Source of the DNA: Amycolatopsis azurea DSM 43854
Lineage (GTDB): Bacteria; Actinomycetota; Actinomycetes; Mycobacteriales; Pseudonocardiaceae
Length of the DNA: 64,000 bases
Direction of reading: 5' to 3'
NCBI RefSeq assembly: GCF_001995215.1
Contig: NZ_MUXN01000013.1
Location: 124,001-188,000 of the forward strand
Position 1 is the stretch's first letter. Each line of letters starts with the position of its first letter. Positions 19,428 through 27,949 of the stretch are shown here, piece by piece. The position numbers and the translations under genes were made by a program. The notes beneath the pieces were generated by a model. The model did no database searches, was not told where the DNA came from, and saw nothing but the letters and a program-made list of their open reading frames with translations.

Positions 19428-21059
19428 TTACTGCCGTGCGCGCTGCTTGATCCTGGAGGTCAGCTCCTGGACCTGGTCGTAGATACGCCGTCGTTCGGCC
19501 ATCTCCTTGCGGATCTTCTTGTCCGCGTGCATGACCGTCGTGTGGTCGCGGCCGCCGAAGGTCTGCCCGATCTTCGGCAGCGACATGTCCGTCAGTTCGC
19601 GGCAGAGGTACATCGCGATCTGACGCGCGGTCGCGAGCGCCTTCGTCTTTCCGGGCCCGCAGAGATCGTCGAGGGTGACGTCGAAGAACTCGGACGTGAC
19701 ACCCATGATGGTCGGCGCGGTGATCTCCGGCGCGTGCGAATCCGGGATCAGGTCCCGGAGCACGATCTCGGCGAGCGCGACGTCGACCGGCTGCTGGTTC
19801 AGCGACGCGAAGGCGGTGACGCGGATCAGCGCGCCTTCGAGCTCCCGGATGTTCGCCTCGACGCGCGAAGCGATGAACTCCAGGACCTCGCCCGGAACCG
19901 CGAGCCGGTCCTGCGCGGCCTTCTTGCGAAGGATCGCGATCCGCGTTTCGAGTTCCGGCGGCTGGATGTCGGTGATGAGACCCCACTCGAACCGCGTGCG
20001 CAGCCGGTCTTCCAGCGTTTCGAGGCGCTTCGGCGGGCGGTCGGAGGAGACGACGATCTGCTTGTTCGCGTTGTGGAGGGTGTTGAAGGTGTGGAAGAAC
20101 TCTTCCTGCGTACCTTCTTTGCCTTCCAGGAACTGGATGTCGTCGACGAGCAGGATGTCGATGTCGCGGTAGCGGCGCTGGAAGGCGACCTTGCGGTCGT
20201 CGCGCAGCGAGTTGATGAAGTCGTTGGTGAACTCTTCGGTCGACACGTACCGCACGCGCATGCCGGGGAACAGCCGCTGCGCGTAGTGCCCGACGGCGTG
20301 CAGCAGGTGGGTCTTCCCGAGTCCGGACTCTCCCCAGATGAACAGCGGGTTGTACGCGCGGGCCGGTGCTTCGGCCACGGCGACCGCGGCCGCGTGCGCG
20401 AAGCGGTTCGACGCACCGATGACGAAGGTGTCGAACGTGTACTTCTCGTTGAGCTTCGTCTTCGACGTCTGCGGCTGCGCCGGCGCGGTGTAGGGCTGGC
20501 CCGCGATCGGCTGGCCGGAGAACGTCGGCCAGATCTCGGTCACGGCGGCGAGGGCCTCGCCCTCTTCGTCGACTTCTTCATCGCTGTCATCGCCGTCGTT
20601 CAGGCTGTTGTCCACCGGCTGCTGCCTCGGCGGCCTCGGCTTCGGAGGCTCGGGCCGGGGCCTGGTCGGGGACAGCATGCCGTCACCGTCGGGCAGCGGC
20701 GGGGTACCCGGCACCGGGCCGGAACCGTTTTCCACCCGACCGGGTGAAGGGTCGTAGCGAGGACCGGGAGCGGGCGGCGGCATCGAGGTGTGCGTCTCGG
20801 TGCTGTCGACCTTCACCGCGAGCGAGACCGCGCGGCCGAGCCGGCGCGAGAGGGCTTCGGTGATCGCGCCGCGGAGGGCGCGTTCGATCGCTTCCTTGGC
20901 GAAGTCGCTGGGGGCGGCGAGGAGCGCGGTGCCGTCGAGCAGGCCGATCGGCCGGGTCACCCGCATCCAGGCGCGCTGCTGCGGGGAGAGGGTGCCATCG
21001 GACAGCTCGCGCACGACCTGTTCCCAGATGACGCCAAGATTGTGCTGGTGATCGGACAC
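19428..21059 (-). CDS. dnaA: Chromosomal replication initiator protein DnaA
   Basis: 543 residues. Domain I at 1-90, a long Pro/Asp/Glu-rich domain II linker (about 90-215, typical of actinobacteria), AAA+ domain III with Walker A GESGLGKTHLL and Walker B LLVDDIQF, and domain IV with the DNA-contacting GGRDHTTVMHADKKI motif. It binds the boxes in oriC and unwinds the origin. A perfect DnaA box upstream (21178-21186) suggests autoregulation. Start is GTG 21059. Confidence 0.98.
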   Translation of the reverse strand: MSDHQHNLGVIWEQVVRELSDGTLSPQQRAWMRVTRPIGLLDGTALLAAPSDFAKEAIERALRGAITEALSRRLGRAVSLAVKVDSTETHTSMPPPAPGPRYDPSPGRVENGSGPVPGTPPLPDGDGMLSPTRPRPEPPKPRPPRQQPVDNSLNDGDDSDEEVDEEGEALAAVTEIWPTFSGQPIAGQPYTAPAQPQTSKTKLNEKYTFDTFVIGASNRFAHAAAVAVAEAPARAYNPLFIWGESGLGKTHLLHAVGHYAQRLFPGMRVRYVSTEEFTNDFINSLRDDRKVAFQRRYRDIDILLVDDIQFLEGKEGTQEEFFHTFNTLHNANKQIVVSSDRPPKRLETLEDRLRTRFEWGLITDIQPPELETRIAILRKKAAQDRLAVPGEVLEFIASRVEANIRELEGALIRVTAFASLNQQPVDVALAEIVLRDLIPDSHAPEITAPTIMGVTSEFFDVTLDDLCGPGKTKALATARQIAMYLCRELTDMSLPKIGQTFGGRDHTTVMHADKKIRKEMAERRRIYDQVQELTSRIKQRARQ

Positions 21060-21661
21060 CTGCCTGACTCCCCTCCCCTCATTCGGTGCGTGCGTGAGAT
21101 CACTCAGCGGCCCGAAACGCCGGGTCGAGCGTCATCATGGCCCGATCGGCTCATGCGCACAGCAAATATCCACATAGTTGTCCACAGCTGTGCACTAATG
21201 TACGGCGACCCGCGGTGAGCCCACCTGCGGGATCGACGTATGCCGACGGGACGCCTCCACATCCCCAAGGACACCCGGGCGCCTGCACCGTTCCACCTCG
21301 GCGAAAACCCGGGAGGGGCACGCTAACAAGCCCCGCTCGTTGCCACAAGGCATCCTCGCGCGCAAGCATTTCACGGTGTACGGCGTGTTGCCATTCGATG
21401 CCCGCGCGTCGTCGGTGATCACTCTCCCGGTACGGTCGCGGTCCGTGGTCGAGGGGGTGCCTGCCGGGCTCCGGCGGTGGGTGCGTACCCTCGTAAGGTC
21501 TCCCGTATACAGCGGGGGCGTTTCGCGTGCCCACGTTGTCGTCGCTCGACGTGACGAGGCCACACGTTGGTAGGAGACACCAGAGACTGCCGTGCGTCAG
21601 CACGACACGCCAGGAACGGGTCGAACCGTTCCCGGCGGCCGAGAAACAGGAGAAGTTAGTC
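21060..21661. promoter_or_regulatory. dnaA-rpmH divergent regulatory region
   Basis: A 602-bp gene-free interval between dnaA (minus) and rpmH (plus). It holds ATATCCACA at 21166-21174 and a perfect DnaA box TTGTCCACA at 21178-21186, about 110-130 bp upstream of the dnaA start and suited to autoregulation. The rest has no supported ORF; it must carry the dnaA and rpmH promoters, but I cannot place hexamers confidently. Confidence 0.7.
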
Positions 21662-21805
21662 GTGAGCAAGGGTAAGCGCACCTTCCAGCCGAACAACCGC
21701 CGACGCGCCCGGGTCCACGGGTTCCGGCTGCGGATGCGGACCCGCGCCGGCCGGGCCATCCTGGCGGCTCGCCGTCGCAAGGGCCGCGGCGCGCTGTCCG
21801 CCTGA
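21662..21805 (+). CDS. rpmH: 50S ribosomal protein L34
   Basis: 47 residues from GTG 21662 with ribosome-binding site GGAGAAG 8 nt upstream. The highly basic sequence KRTFQPNNRRRARVHGFRLR is diagnostic of L34. In the canonical rpmH-rnpA-yidD-yidC operon, running away from dnaA. Confidence 0.98.
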   Translation: MSKGKRTFQPNNRRRARVHGFRLRMRTRAGRAILAARRRKGRGALSA

Positions 21806-21828
21806 TCCGGCCGCCGTCGAGGGACGTC

Positions 21829-22239
21829 GTGCTGCCGGCCGCCGCACGGTTGCGGCGCAGTGAGGATTTCCGTGCCGTGATGCGGCGTGGGGCCAAGGCA
21901 GGCAGGCGCCGCCTCGTCGTCCATGCGTTGACCACGGACCCGTCCGATGCCGCCGAAGCGGCGCGGGCGGGTTTTGTGGTGAGCAAGGCCGTCGGCAATT
22001 CGGTGGTGCGCCACCGGGTGAGCCGCCGGTTGAGGCATCTCGTTTCCGACCGGATCGGAACACTGCCGCCCGGGAGCTCGTTGGTGATACGGGCACTACC
22101 ACCGGCCGCGGACGCGTCCAGCGCGGAACTCGGCTCGGACCTCGACGCGTCGTTGCGGCGTCTCGGGCTGTCCGGGCCTTCCGCCGTCACCGGGAAGCCC
22201 CGCCAGACGCGACCCCCCGACAACGGATCAGCGGTGTAA
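21829..22239 (+). CDS. rnpA: Ribonuclease P protein component
   Basis: 136 residues. The RNR-like motif appears in SKAVGNSVVRHRVSRRLR, with the N-terminal LRRSEDFRAVMRRG helix. It binds the RNase P RNA for tRNA 5' maturation. The C-terminal ~20 residues are probably disordered. It lies 23 bp after rpmH and ends 4 bp before yidD. Confidence 0.95.
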   Translation: MLPAAARLRRSEDFRAVMRRGAKAGRRRLVVHALTTDPSDAAEAARAGFVVSKAVGNSVVRHRVSRRLRHLVSDRIGTLPPGSSLVIRALPPAADASSAELGSDLDASLRRLGLSGPSAVTGKPRQTRPPDNGSAV

Positions 22240-22243
22240 CGGC

Positions 22244-22549
22244 ATGCGAGCCACCGAGAACGAGACCACCGAAGACGCCCGGCCCGGACCGGTGGCATGG
22301 GTGCTGCTCCTGCCCGTCAAGCTGTACCGCAAGGCGATCTCCCCCTTTCTTCCTCCGGCGTGCCGGTTCTACCCGAGCTGTAGCGCGTACGCCGTCGAGG
22401 CACTGACCCGGCACGGCGCCGGCCGCGGCACCTATCTCGCGGTCCGGCGTTTGCTGCGCTGTGGCCCATGGACCATGCCCGGCCGCGATTCGGTACCCGA
22501 GACGTTCTCGTGGCGCCACCGCCGACCTGAAACACCGATCGAGGAGTAG
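22244..22549 (+). CDS. yidD: Membrane protein insertion efficiency factor YidD
   Basis: 101 residues. The YidD core (LPVKLYRKAISPFLPPACR, FYPSCSAYA, RHGAGRGTYL, RRLLRCGPW) with conserved Cys residues is present. A small amphipathic inner-membrane-associated protein that aids YidC-dependent insertion. It lies between rnpA and yidC, almost overlapping both. Confidence 0.95.
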   Translation: MRATENETTEDARPGPVAWVLLLPVKLYRKAISPFLPPACRFYPSCSAYAVEALTRHGAGRGTYLAVRRLLRCGPWTMPGRDSVPETFSWRHRRPETPIEE

Positions 22550-22553
22550 CTCA

Positions 22554-23672
22554 GTGCTCGACTTCATCTACTACCCCGTGTCCTTCATCTTGTGGTGTTG
22601 GCACAAGGTCTTCGGGTTCGTGCTCGGCGAGTCGAACGCGATCTCCTGGATCCTCGCGATCATCTTCTTGACGTTCACGGTCCGCGGCATCATGTTCAAG
22701 CCGTTCGTGAACCAGGTCCGGTCGATGAAGAAGATGCAGGACTTCGCGCCGGAGATGAAGAAGATCCAGAAGAAGTACGCGAACGACCGGCAGCGCCAGG
22801 CGATGGAGATGCAGAAGCTCCAGAAGGAGCACGGCGTCAACCCGCTGGGCAGCTGCCTGCCGATGCTGCTGCAGATCCCGGTCTTCATCGGTCTGAACCA
22901 CGTGCTGCGGATGTTCACGATCAACCCGTACGGCGGCCCGAAGACCGAGAACTACTTCTTCACCCAGGCCGGTGTCGATTCGTACGTCCACGCGAAGATC
23001 TTCGGTGTCACCCTCGGCGACGCCATCTACACCGGCGTCGGGGTGGTCAGCGGTGGCAACACGGTCGCCGGTTTCCACTGGGGCGTCGCCCCGGTCGCGA
23101 TCCCGCTGATGATCGTCGCGAGCATCGCCACGCACCTCACCGCGCGTCACTCGGTCCAGCGTCAGAACCCCGAGTCGGCGACCCCGCAGACCGCGATGAT
23201 GAACAAGCTGACGATGTACATCTTCCCGCTCGGTGTCCTCGTCTTCGGTGCGCTGTTCCCGGTCGGCCTTCTCTTCTACTGGCTCGCCAACAACGGCTGG
23301 ACCCTGATGCAGCAGCGCCTCGTCTACACGCGGATCGACAAGGAAGAAGAGGCCCGCAAGGAAGCCGAGAAGGAGAAGCGCGCGAACCTCGGCCCGAAGC
23401 CGGGTCAGAAGCCGACCGCGCCGCGCCCCGGCCAGAAGCCCGTCCAGCAGAAGAAGAACAAGCCGTCCTCCACCGGTCAGGTCAAGAAGGCGGGCTCGGC
23501 CCACGGCTTCGCCCAGACCGGTTCGACACAGACCGGTTCCGCCGCCGCGGAGAAGAAGGACACCACGAACGCATCAGCCGAGCCGTCGACGAACGGCTCG
23601 AAGGAGAACGGCGCGGAGACGCCCGGTCTCATCTCGGACTCGACTAAGAAATCGGGCCGGAAGCGTCGCTGA
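22554..23672 (+). CDS. yidC: Membrane protein insertase YidC/Oxa1
   Basis: 372 residues from GTG 22554, with GAGGAG 7 nt upstream; longer in-frame starts would overlap yidD in another frame. The 60KD_IMP core has five membrane helices (first at FILWCWHKVFGFVLG), the cytosolic coiled-coil hairpin MKKMQDFAPEMKKIQKKY, and GCLPMLLQIPVFIGL-like TM3. The C-terminal 100 residues are Lys/Pro/Thr-rich and disordered. It inserts membrane proteins with or without SecYEG. No signal peptide, as in other Gram-positive-type YidC. Confidence 0.96.
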   Translation: MLDFIYYPVSFILWCWHKVFGFVLGESNAISWILAIIFLTFTVRGIMFKPFVNQVRSMKKMQDFAPEMKKIQKKYANDRQRQAMEMQKLQKEHGVNPLGSCLPMLLQIPVFIGLNHVLRMFTINPYGGPKTENYFFTQAGVDSYVHAKIFGVTLGDAIYTGVGVVSGGNTVAGFHWGVAPVAIPLMIVASIATHLTARHSVQRQNPESATPQTAMMNKLTMYIFPLGVLVFGALFPVGLLFYWLANNGWTLMQQRLVYTRIDKEEEARKEAEKEKRANLGPKPGQKPTAPRPGQKPVQQKKNKPSSTGQVKKAGSAHGFAQTGSTQTGSAAAEKKDTTNASAEPSTNGSKENGAETPGLISDSTKKSGRKRR

Positions 23673-23702
23673 CGCCGATCCGGGCTGGAGAGGAGACCAA
23701 CA

Positions 23703-24260
23703 ATGGCGGAGACGATCGACACGATCGACGCCGAAGAGAACAGCGCGGCCGAGGTCGAAGGCGCCGCTGAAGAGACCGGTCGCAAGGGAGGTGTCGACGA
23801 CGACGTCCTCGTGAAGGAAGGCGACATCGCCGGCGACTACCTCGAGCGGCTGCTCGACCTTCTGGACTACGACGGCGACATCGACCTCGATGTCGAGGCG
23901 GGCCGCGCGATCGTCAGCATCGACGGTGGCGAGGATCTGGAGAAGCTCGTCGGACCGCGCGGCACCGTCCTCGAAGCGCTGCAGGAGCTGACGCGGCTGG
24001 CGGTCCAGCAGGAGACCGGTTCGCGGAGCCGCCTGATGCTGGACATCGCGGGCTGGCGCGCGGACCGTCGCGAGGAGCTTCGCGAGCTCGGCCGCTCGAC
24101 CGCGGAGACGGTGGTCTCCTCCGGCGAGCGGGTCCGGCTCCAGCCGATGAGCCCGTTCGAGCGGAAGGTCGTGCACGACGCGGTCGCCGCCGTCGACGGC
24201 GTCAAGAGCGAGAGCGAAGGAGAGGACCCGAAGCGCCGGGTCGTCATCTTCCCCGCCTGA
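23703..24260 (+). CDS. jag: KhpB/Jag-like RNA-binding protein (KH + R3H)
   Basis: 185 residues. An acidic N-terminus, a Jag-type KH domain with GPRGTVLEALQELTRLAVQ (GxxG-like loop at GPRG), and a C-terminal R3H domain (about 120-180) with the R-x(3)-H core in FERKVVHDAVA. The Jag_N domain found in firmicute proteins is absent, as usual in actinobacteria. It is thought to bind RNA and influence envelope growth. 30 bp after yidC. Confidence 0.92.
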   Translation: MAETIDTIDAEENSAAEVEGAAEETGRKGGVDDDVLVKEGDIAGDYLERLLDLLDYDGDIDLDVEAGRAIVSIDGGEDLEKLVGPRGTVLEALQELTRLAVQQETGSRSRLMLDIAGWRADRREELRELGRSTAETVVSSGERVRLQPMSPFERKVVHDAVAAVDGVKSESEGEDPKRRVVIFPA

Positions 24261-24274
24261 CGGTTTCTTCGCGC

Positions 24275-24308
24275 GAAGCGGCCCGCCGGTCATCCGGCGG
24301 GCCGCTTC
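24275..24308 (+). terminator. Intrinsic terminator after jag
   Basis: A perfect 15-bp stem GAAGCGGCCCGCCGG / CCGGCGGGCCGCTTC with a TCAT loop, followed by CTTATATATA, 14 bp after the jag stop. It closes the rpmH-jag operon. Confidence 0.88.
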
Positions 24309-24362
24309 CTTATATATAGGGGTCGCTTCGCGAGGGCTCCTGGCACGAATTACACGCGTGGC

Positions 24363-24376
24363 GTTTCACGTGAAAC
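24363..24376. promoter_or_regulatory. parS site 1 (perfect)
   Basis: GTTTCACGTGAAAC, an exact match to the bacterial parS palindrome, extended to GCGTTTCACGTGAAACGC. It lies between jag and rsmG, about 5 kb from oriC. ParB (gene at 26167) nucleates here for origin segregation. A DnaA-box-like GTTGTCCACAAC palindrome follows at about 24393. Confidence 0.95.
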
Positions 24377-24458
24377 GCGCGAGGCGAGTGGAGTTGTCCA
24401 CAACTTCGGTCTGTCTCCCCGCTTTGCGGTCGGCGTCATGGACAATCAGTCGGAGCGC

Positions 24459-24472
24459 GTTTCACGTGAAAC
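24459..24472. promoter_or_regulatory. parS site 2 (perfect)
   Basis: Second exact GTTTCACGTGAAAC, 96 bp after site 1 and 24 bp before the rsmG start codon, so ParB binding here may also affect rsmG expression. Confidence 0.95.
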
Positions 24473-24495
24473 GGCGTCGAGGTTGAGGAGCGAGA

Positions 24496-25176
24496 GTGGG
24501 CTTGGACGGGGTCGCCGCATCGGTACGGAGTGCGGCGTCGGAAGTATTCGGAGACCGCGTCGAGCAAGCCGTCGGCTACGTCGAACTCCTGGAGCGCCAC
24601 GGCGTGGAGCGTGGACTCATCGGACCCCGTGAGGTCGATCGGCTCTGGGAGCGTCACGTCCTGAACTCCGCCGTGATCGGTGAGCGGATCCCCGACGGCG
24701 CGCGCGTGGTCGATGTCGGGTCGGGCGCCGGGCTTCCGGGTGTACCGCTCGCGATCAGCCGACCGGACCTCGATATCGTTCTGCTCGAACCGATGGCCCG
24801 CCGGGTCGACTGGCTGGCCGAGGTTGCCGAGAAGCTGGAACTCCCCATCACCGTTGTCCGCGGGCGCGCGGAAGAGCGGCAGGTACGCGAGGAGCTCGGT
24901 GGCGCGGATGTCGTCACCGCCCGGGCGGTCGCTCCGTTGGCCCGGCTCGCGAACTGGTGCCTCCCGCTCGTGCGTTCGCAAGGAACTCTGGTCGCCCTCA
25001 AAGGAGCGAGCGCCGGAGAGGAAATCGAACGCGATCGCGCCGCCGTCCGGAAGGCAGGCGGCGGCGAGCCGGAAGTCTTCGAGTGCGGCGCGAAGGTGCT
25101 CGAGGTCCCCAGCACGGTCGTCGTGATCCACCGCCTGCCCCTGAAACCGTCCCGACCGCGCGGCAGGCGCAGCTAG
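24496..25176 (+). CDS. rsmG: 16S rRNA (guanine527-N7)-methyltransferase RsmG
   Basis: 226 residues from GTG 24496 with GAGGAG upstream. The SAM-binding motif DVGSGAGLPGVPLAI, GERLWERHVLNS-type N-terminal motif (DRLWERHVLNSA) and ARAVAPLARL segment are family signatures. It methylates G527 of 16S rRNA; loss gives low-level streptomycin resistance in several species. Between the parS sites and parA, as in mycobacteria (gid). Confidence 0.96.
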   Translation: MGLDGVAASVRSAASEVFGDRVEQAVGYVELLERHGVERGLIGPREVDRLWERHVLNSAVIGERIPDGARVVDVGSGAGLPGVPLAISRPDLDIVLLEPMARRVDWLAEVAEKLELPITVVRGRAEERQVREELGGADVVTARAVAPLARLANWCLPLVRSQGTLVALKGASAGEEIERDRAAVRKAGGGEPEVFECGAKVLEVPSTVVVIHRLPLKPSRPRGRRS

Positions 25177-25180
25177 TCCG

Positions 25181-25194
25181 GTTCCACGTGAAAC
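25181..25194. promoter_or_regulatory. parS site 3 (one mismatch)
   Basis: GTTCCACGTGAAAC differs from consensus only at position 4. It is in the 64-bp rsmG-parA gap, a usual parS position, and could also tie parAB expression to ParB. Confidence 0.85.
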
Positions 25195-25240
25195 AACGCA
25201 GAACGACTCCCACGTCTAATACAGAGGAGGCTCGAGACCG

Positions 25241-26170
25241 GTGACTCCCCCACCGTCCGACCCTGCGAGCACTGGCCACGAACTCGGCTGGACGCCCATC
25301 GCCGAAGAAGCCGTCCGCGCCGCCAGCGTGCTGCACCCCAAGGAAGGCGCGCTCCCCCGGCCGAACCGCCGGCGTGTGCTGACGGTCGCCAACCAGAAGG
25401 GCGGCGTCGGCAAGACGACGAGCACGGTGAACCTCGCCGCCGCCCTGGCCGTCCACGGGCTCAAGACGCTCGTGATCGACCTCGACCCTCAGGGCAACGC
25501 GAGCACCGCGCTCGACATCGACCACCGGTCCGGCACGCCTTCGATCTACGAGGTGCTGATCGGTGAGGTGTCGCTCGCGGAGGCGGCGCAGCAGAGCGAG
25601 CAGTCGCCCAACCTCTACTGCGTGCCCGCGACCATCGACCTCGCCGGTGCCGAGATCGAACTCGTCTCGATGGCCTCCCGCGAGATGCGCCTCAAGGAGG
25701 CGCTCTCGTCCGAGATCCTCGACGAGATCGGCGTCGACTACGTCTTCATCGACTGCCCGCCGTCGCTCGGTCTGCTGACCGTCAACGCGATGGTCGCCGC
25801 GCAGGAGGTGCTGATCCCGATCCAGTGCGAGTACTACGCGCTCGAAGGTCTGGGGCAGCTGCTGAGCAACATCGAGCTCGTCCAGGCGCACCTGAACCGC
25901 GAACTCAGCGTCTCCACGATTCTGCTCACCATGTACGACGGCCGGACGAAGCTGGCCGATCAGGTGACGAACGAGGTCCGGAACCACTTCGGGGACACTG
26001 TGCTGAAGACCGTGATCCCGCGCAGTGTGAAGGTCTCCGAGGCGCCCGGATACGGGCAGACGGTCCTCGCGTACGACCCGGGTTCCCGGGGCGCGATGAG
26101 CTACGTGGACGCGGCGAAGGAGATCGCGCAGCGTGGGGTGGAGATGAAAGAAAGGAGCGGTACGGCATGA
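25241..26170 (+). CDS. parA: Chromosome partitioning ATPase ParA
   Basis: 309 residues from GTG 25241 (GAGGAGG upstream). The deviant Walker A is KGGVGKTTSTVN (about 50-61) and Walker B-like motifs are VIDLDPQGNAST and FIDCPPSLG. It forms DNA-bound ATP dimers that move ParB-origin complexes and, in actinobacteria, contacts the polar growth machinery. Its stop overlaps the parB start (ATGA), giving coupled translation. Confidence 0.97.
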   Translation: MTPPPSDPASTGHELGWTPIAEEAVRAASVLHPKEGALPRPNRRRVLTVANQKGGVGKTTSTVNLAAALAVHGLKTLVIDLDPQGNASTALDIDHRSGTPSIYEVLIGEVSLAEAAQQSEQSPNLYCVPATIDLAGAEIELVSMASREMRLKEALSSEILDEIGVDYVFIDCPPSLGLLTVNAMVAAQEVLIPIQCEYYALEGLGQLLSNIELVQAHLNRELSVSTILLTMYDGRTKLADQVTNEVRNHFGDTVLKTVIPRSVKVSEAPGYGQTVLAYDPGSRGAMSYVDAAKEIAQRGVEMKERSGTA

Positions 26171-27192
26171 GCGAGCGCAGAGGGGGGCTCGGGCGCGGGC
26201 TCGCCGCCCTGATCCCCACCGGCCCGCCACCGGGCTCCGCGGCCCCCGCCGAGAACGGTTCGACCGCGGTCCCCGCTCCCCCTGCCGGCTCTTCGGGGCC
26301 GTCGGGGCCGGAGGACAAGGGCTGGTTCGCGGCCAACGGCGCGGCCAGTGTGCAGGGTGGCACGGTGGCAGGCGCGGTCTACCGCGAGGTGCCGGTCAGC
26401 CAGATCAAGCCGAACCCGAAGCAGCCGCGGCAGGTCTTCGACGAGGACGCGCTCAACGAGCTGGAGCACTCGATCCGCGAGTTCGGGCTCATGCAGCCCA
26501 TCGTGGTCCGGGAGCTCGGCGCCGACGAGTACGAACTCGTCATGGGCGAGCGGCGGCTGCGCGCTTCCCAGCTGGCCGAGCTGGAGGCGATCCCGGCGAT
26601 CGTCCGCCAGACCGCCGACGAGGCGATGCTGCGCGACGCGCTGCTCGAGAACATCCACCGCGTTCAGCTCAACCCGCTCGAAGAGGCGGCCGCGTATCAG
26701 CAGCTGCTCGACGAGTTCGCGGTCACGCACGAGGAGCTGGCAGGCCGGATCGGGCGCAGCCGCCCGGTCATCACGAACACGATCCGCTTGCTCAAACTCC
26801 CCCTCGCGGTCCAGCGACGGGTCGCGGCAGGGGTGCTCTCGGCGGGCCATGCGCGGGCGCTGCTCTCTCTCGAAGACGCCGACAGTCAGGAAGAGCTGGC
26901 CGCGCGGATCGTCGCGGAGGGCATGTCGGTCCGCGCGACCGAGGAAGCCGTCACGCTCAAAAAGAGCGAAAAGCCGGCCAAGCCGAAGCCCGCTCCCCGC
27001 AAGCCGATCCAGGCGCCCGGTCTCCAGGAACTGGCGAACCGGCTTTCGGACCGCTTCGACACGCGCGTGAAGGTCGACCTCGGTCGTCGAAAAGGCCGGA
27101 TCACCCTCGAATTCGGCTCGGTGGACGATCTTGAACGCATCGTGGCGCTGATGGACGAAAATCAGGCAAAACAGACACGCGAAACCGATTAG
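26167..27192 (+). CDS. parB: Chromosome partitioning protein ParB
   Basis: 341 residues from ATG 26167, overlapping the parA stop. The N-terminal GGLGRGLAALIP is the ParA-stimulating peptide. The CTPase/parS-loading domain carries GERRLRASQLAELEAIP and LLENIHRVQLNPLEEAAAY; the helix-turn-helix follows at GRIGRSRPVITNTIRLLKLP. The C-terminal dimerisation domain is after a KPAKPKPAP linker. It binds the parS sites described here and spreads as a CTP-dependent clamp. Confidence 0.97.
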   Translation: MSERRGGLGRGLAALIPTGPPPGSAAPAENGSTAVPAPPAGSSGPSGPEDKGWFAANGAASVQGGTVAGAVYREVPVSQIKPNPKQPRQVFDEDALNELEHSIREFGLMQPIVVRELGADEYELVMGERRLRASQLAELEAIPAIVRQTADEAMLRDALLENIHRVQLNPLEEAAAYQQLLDEFAVTHEELAGRIGRSRPVITNTIRLLKLPLAVQRRVAAGVLSAGHARALLSLEDADSQEELAARIVAEGMSVRATEEAVTLKKSEKPAKPKPAPRKPIQAPGLQELANRLSDRFDTRVKVDLGRRKGRITLEFGSVDDLERIVALMDENQAKQTRETD

Positions 27193-27277
27193 GGATCACA
27201 CCGGGTCGTTTTGTCACGGTGACGATAGCTGTGTGATGACGAAGATGTGACGCTGAGTGCTTGAACTGGGGGCAAGT

Positions 27278-27949
27278 GTGAAGGGGTTCTTCGACGGCCG
27301 AAATCCGCGCGCGGTGGTCTTCGACTGCGACGGATTGCTCATGGACACCGAGCCGTGTTGGTCGGTGGCCGAGACCGAACTGTTCGCGCGGCGAGGTCTG
27401 CCGTTCGGTCCGGACGAGAAGGCGTTGGTGATCGGCAAGTCGCTACCGGCCGCCGCCGACGCGATGGCGGAGGCGTTCGGCGAACCCGGCGGCGGCGCCG
27501 AGATCGCGGACGAGTTGCTGAGGTTGGTGACCGAGGTCGTCACCGCGAAAGCGGAGGCGATGCCCGGCGCGCGCGAGTTGGTCGAACTGACCGCCGCCGC
27601 CGTTCCGGTCGCCGTCGCGAGCAACTCGCCCCGAGCCCTCCTGGACGCCGCGCTCGTTCGCGGCGGGCTTTCGGAAATGTTTCCCGTGAAACTGGCCGCC
27701 GACGAGGTGGCCGCGCCGAAGCCGGATCCGGAGATGTACTTGACCGCCTGCGCGCTCTTGAACGTCGAGCCTGCCGAGGCGCTGGCGTTCGAGGACTCGA
27801 TGACCGGTCTCCGGTCGGCGCGGGCGGCGGGGGTGCCTGTCATCGGGGTGCCCACTCTGAAGCACCAGGACTTCCCCGCCGATGTCGTGATCGACTCCCT
27901 GCGCGATCAGGAACTGCTGGCGTGGGTGCGCGGATGGCCCCGTCGATGA
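27278..27949 (+). CDS. HAD superfamily hydrolase (beta-phosphoglucomutase/phosphatase-like)
   Basis: 223 residues from GTG 27278, preferred over GTG 27257 because of a GGGGG Shine-Dalgarno 5 nt upstream and because HAD proteins usually begin just before motif I. Motif I VVFDCDGLLMDTEP, motif II ASNSPR, Lys in APKPDPEMY and motif IV AFEDSMTGLRSA are intact. The cap is the small helical (subclass I) type. Substrate is probably a small phosphorylated sugar or similar, not determinable. A parS-like GTTTCCCGTGAAAC lies inside it. Confidence 0.9.
   Translation: MKGFFDGRNPRAVVFDCDGLLMDTEPCWSVAETELFARRGLPFGPDEKALVIGKSLPAAADAMAEAFGEPGGGAEIADELLRLVTEVVTAKAEAMPGARELVELTAAAVPVAVASNSPRALLDAALVRGGLSEMFPVKLAADEVAAPKPDPEMYLTACALLNVEPAEALAFEDSMTGLRSARAAGVPVIGVPTLKHQDFPADVVIDSLRDQELLAWVRGWPRR
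27679..27692. promoter_or_regulatory. parS-like 14-mer inside the HAD gene (one mismatch)
   Basis: GTTTCCCGTGAAAC differs from parS only in the central CACGTG (CCCGTG), which breaks the palindrome core. It is within 3.3 kb of the perfect sites. May be chance within coding sequence or a weak ParB site. Confidence 0.35.
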
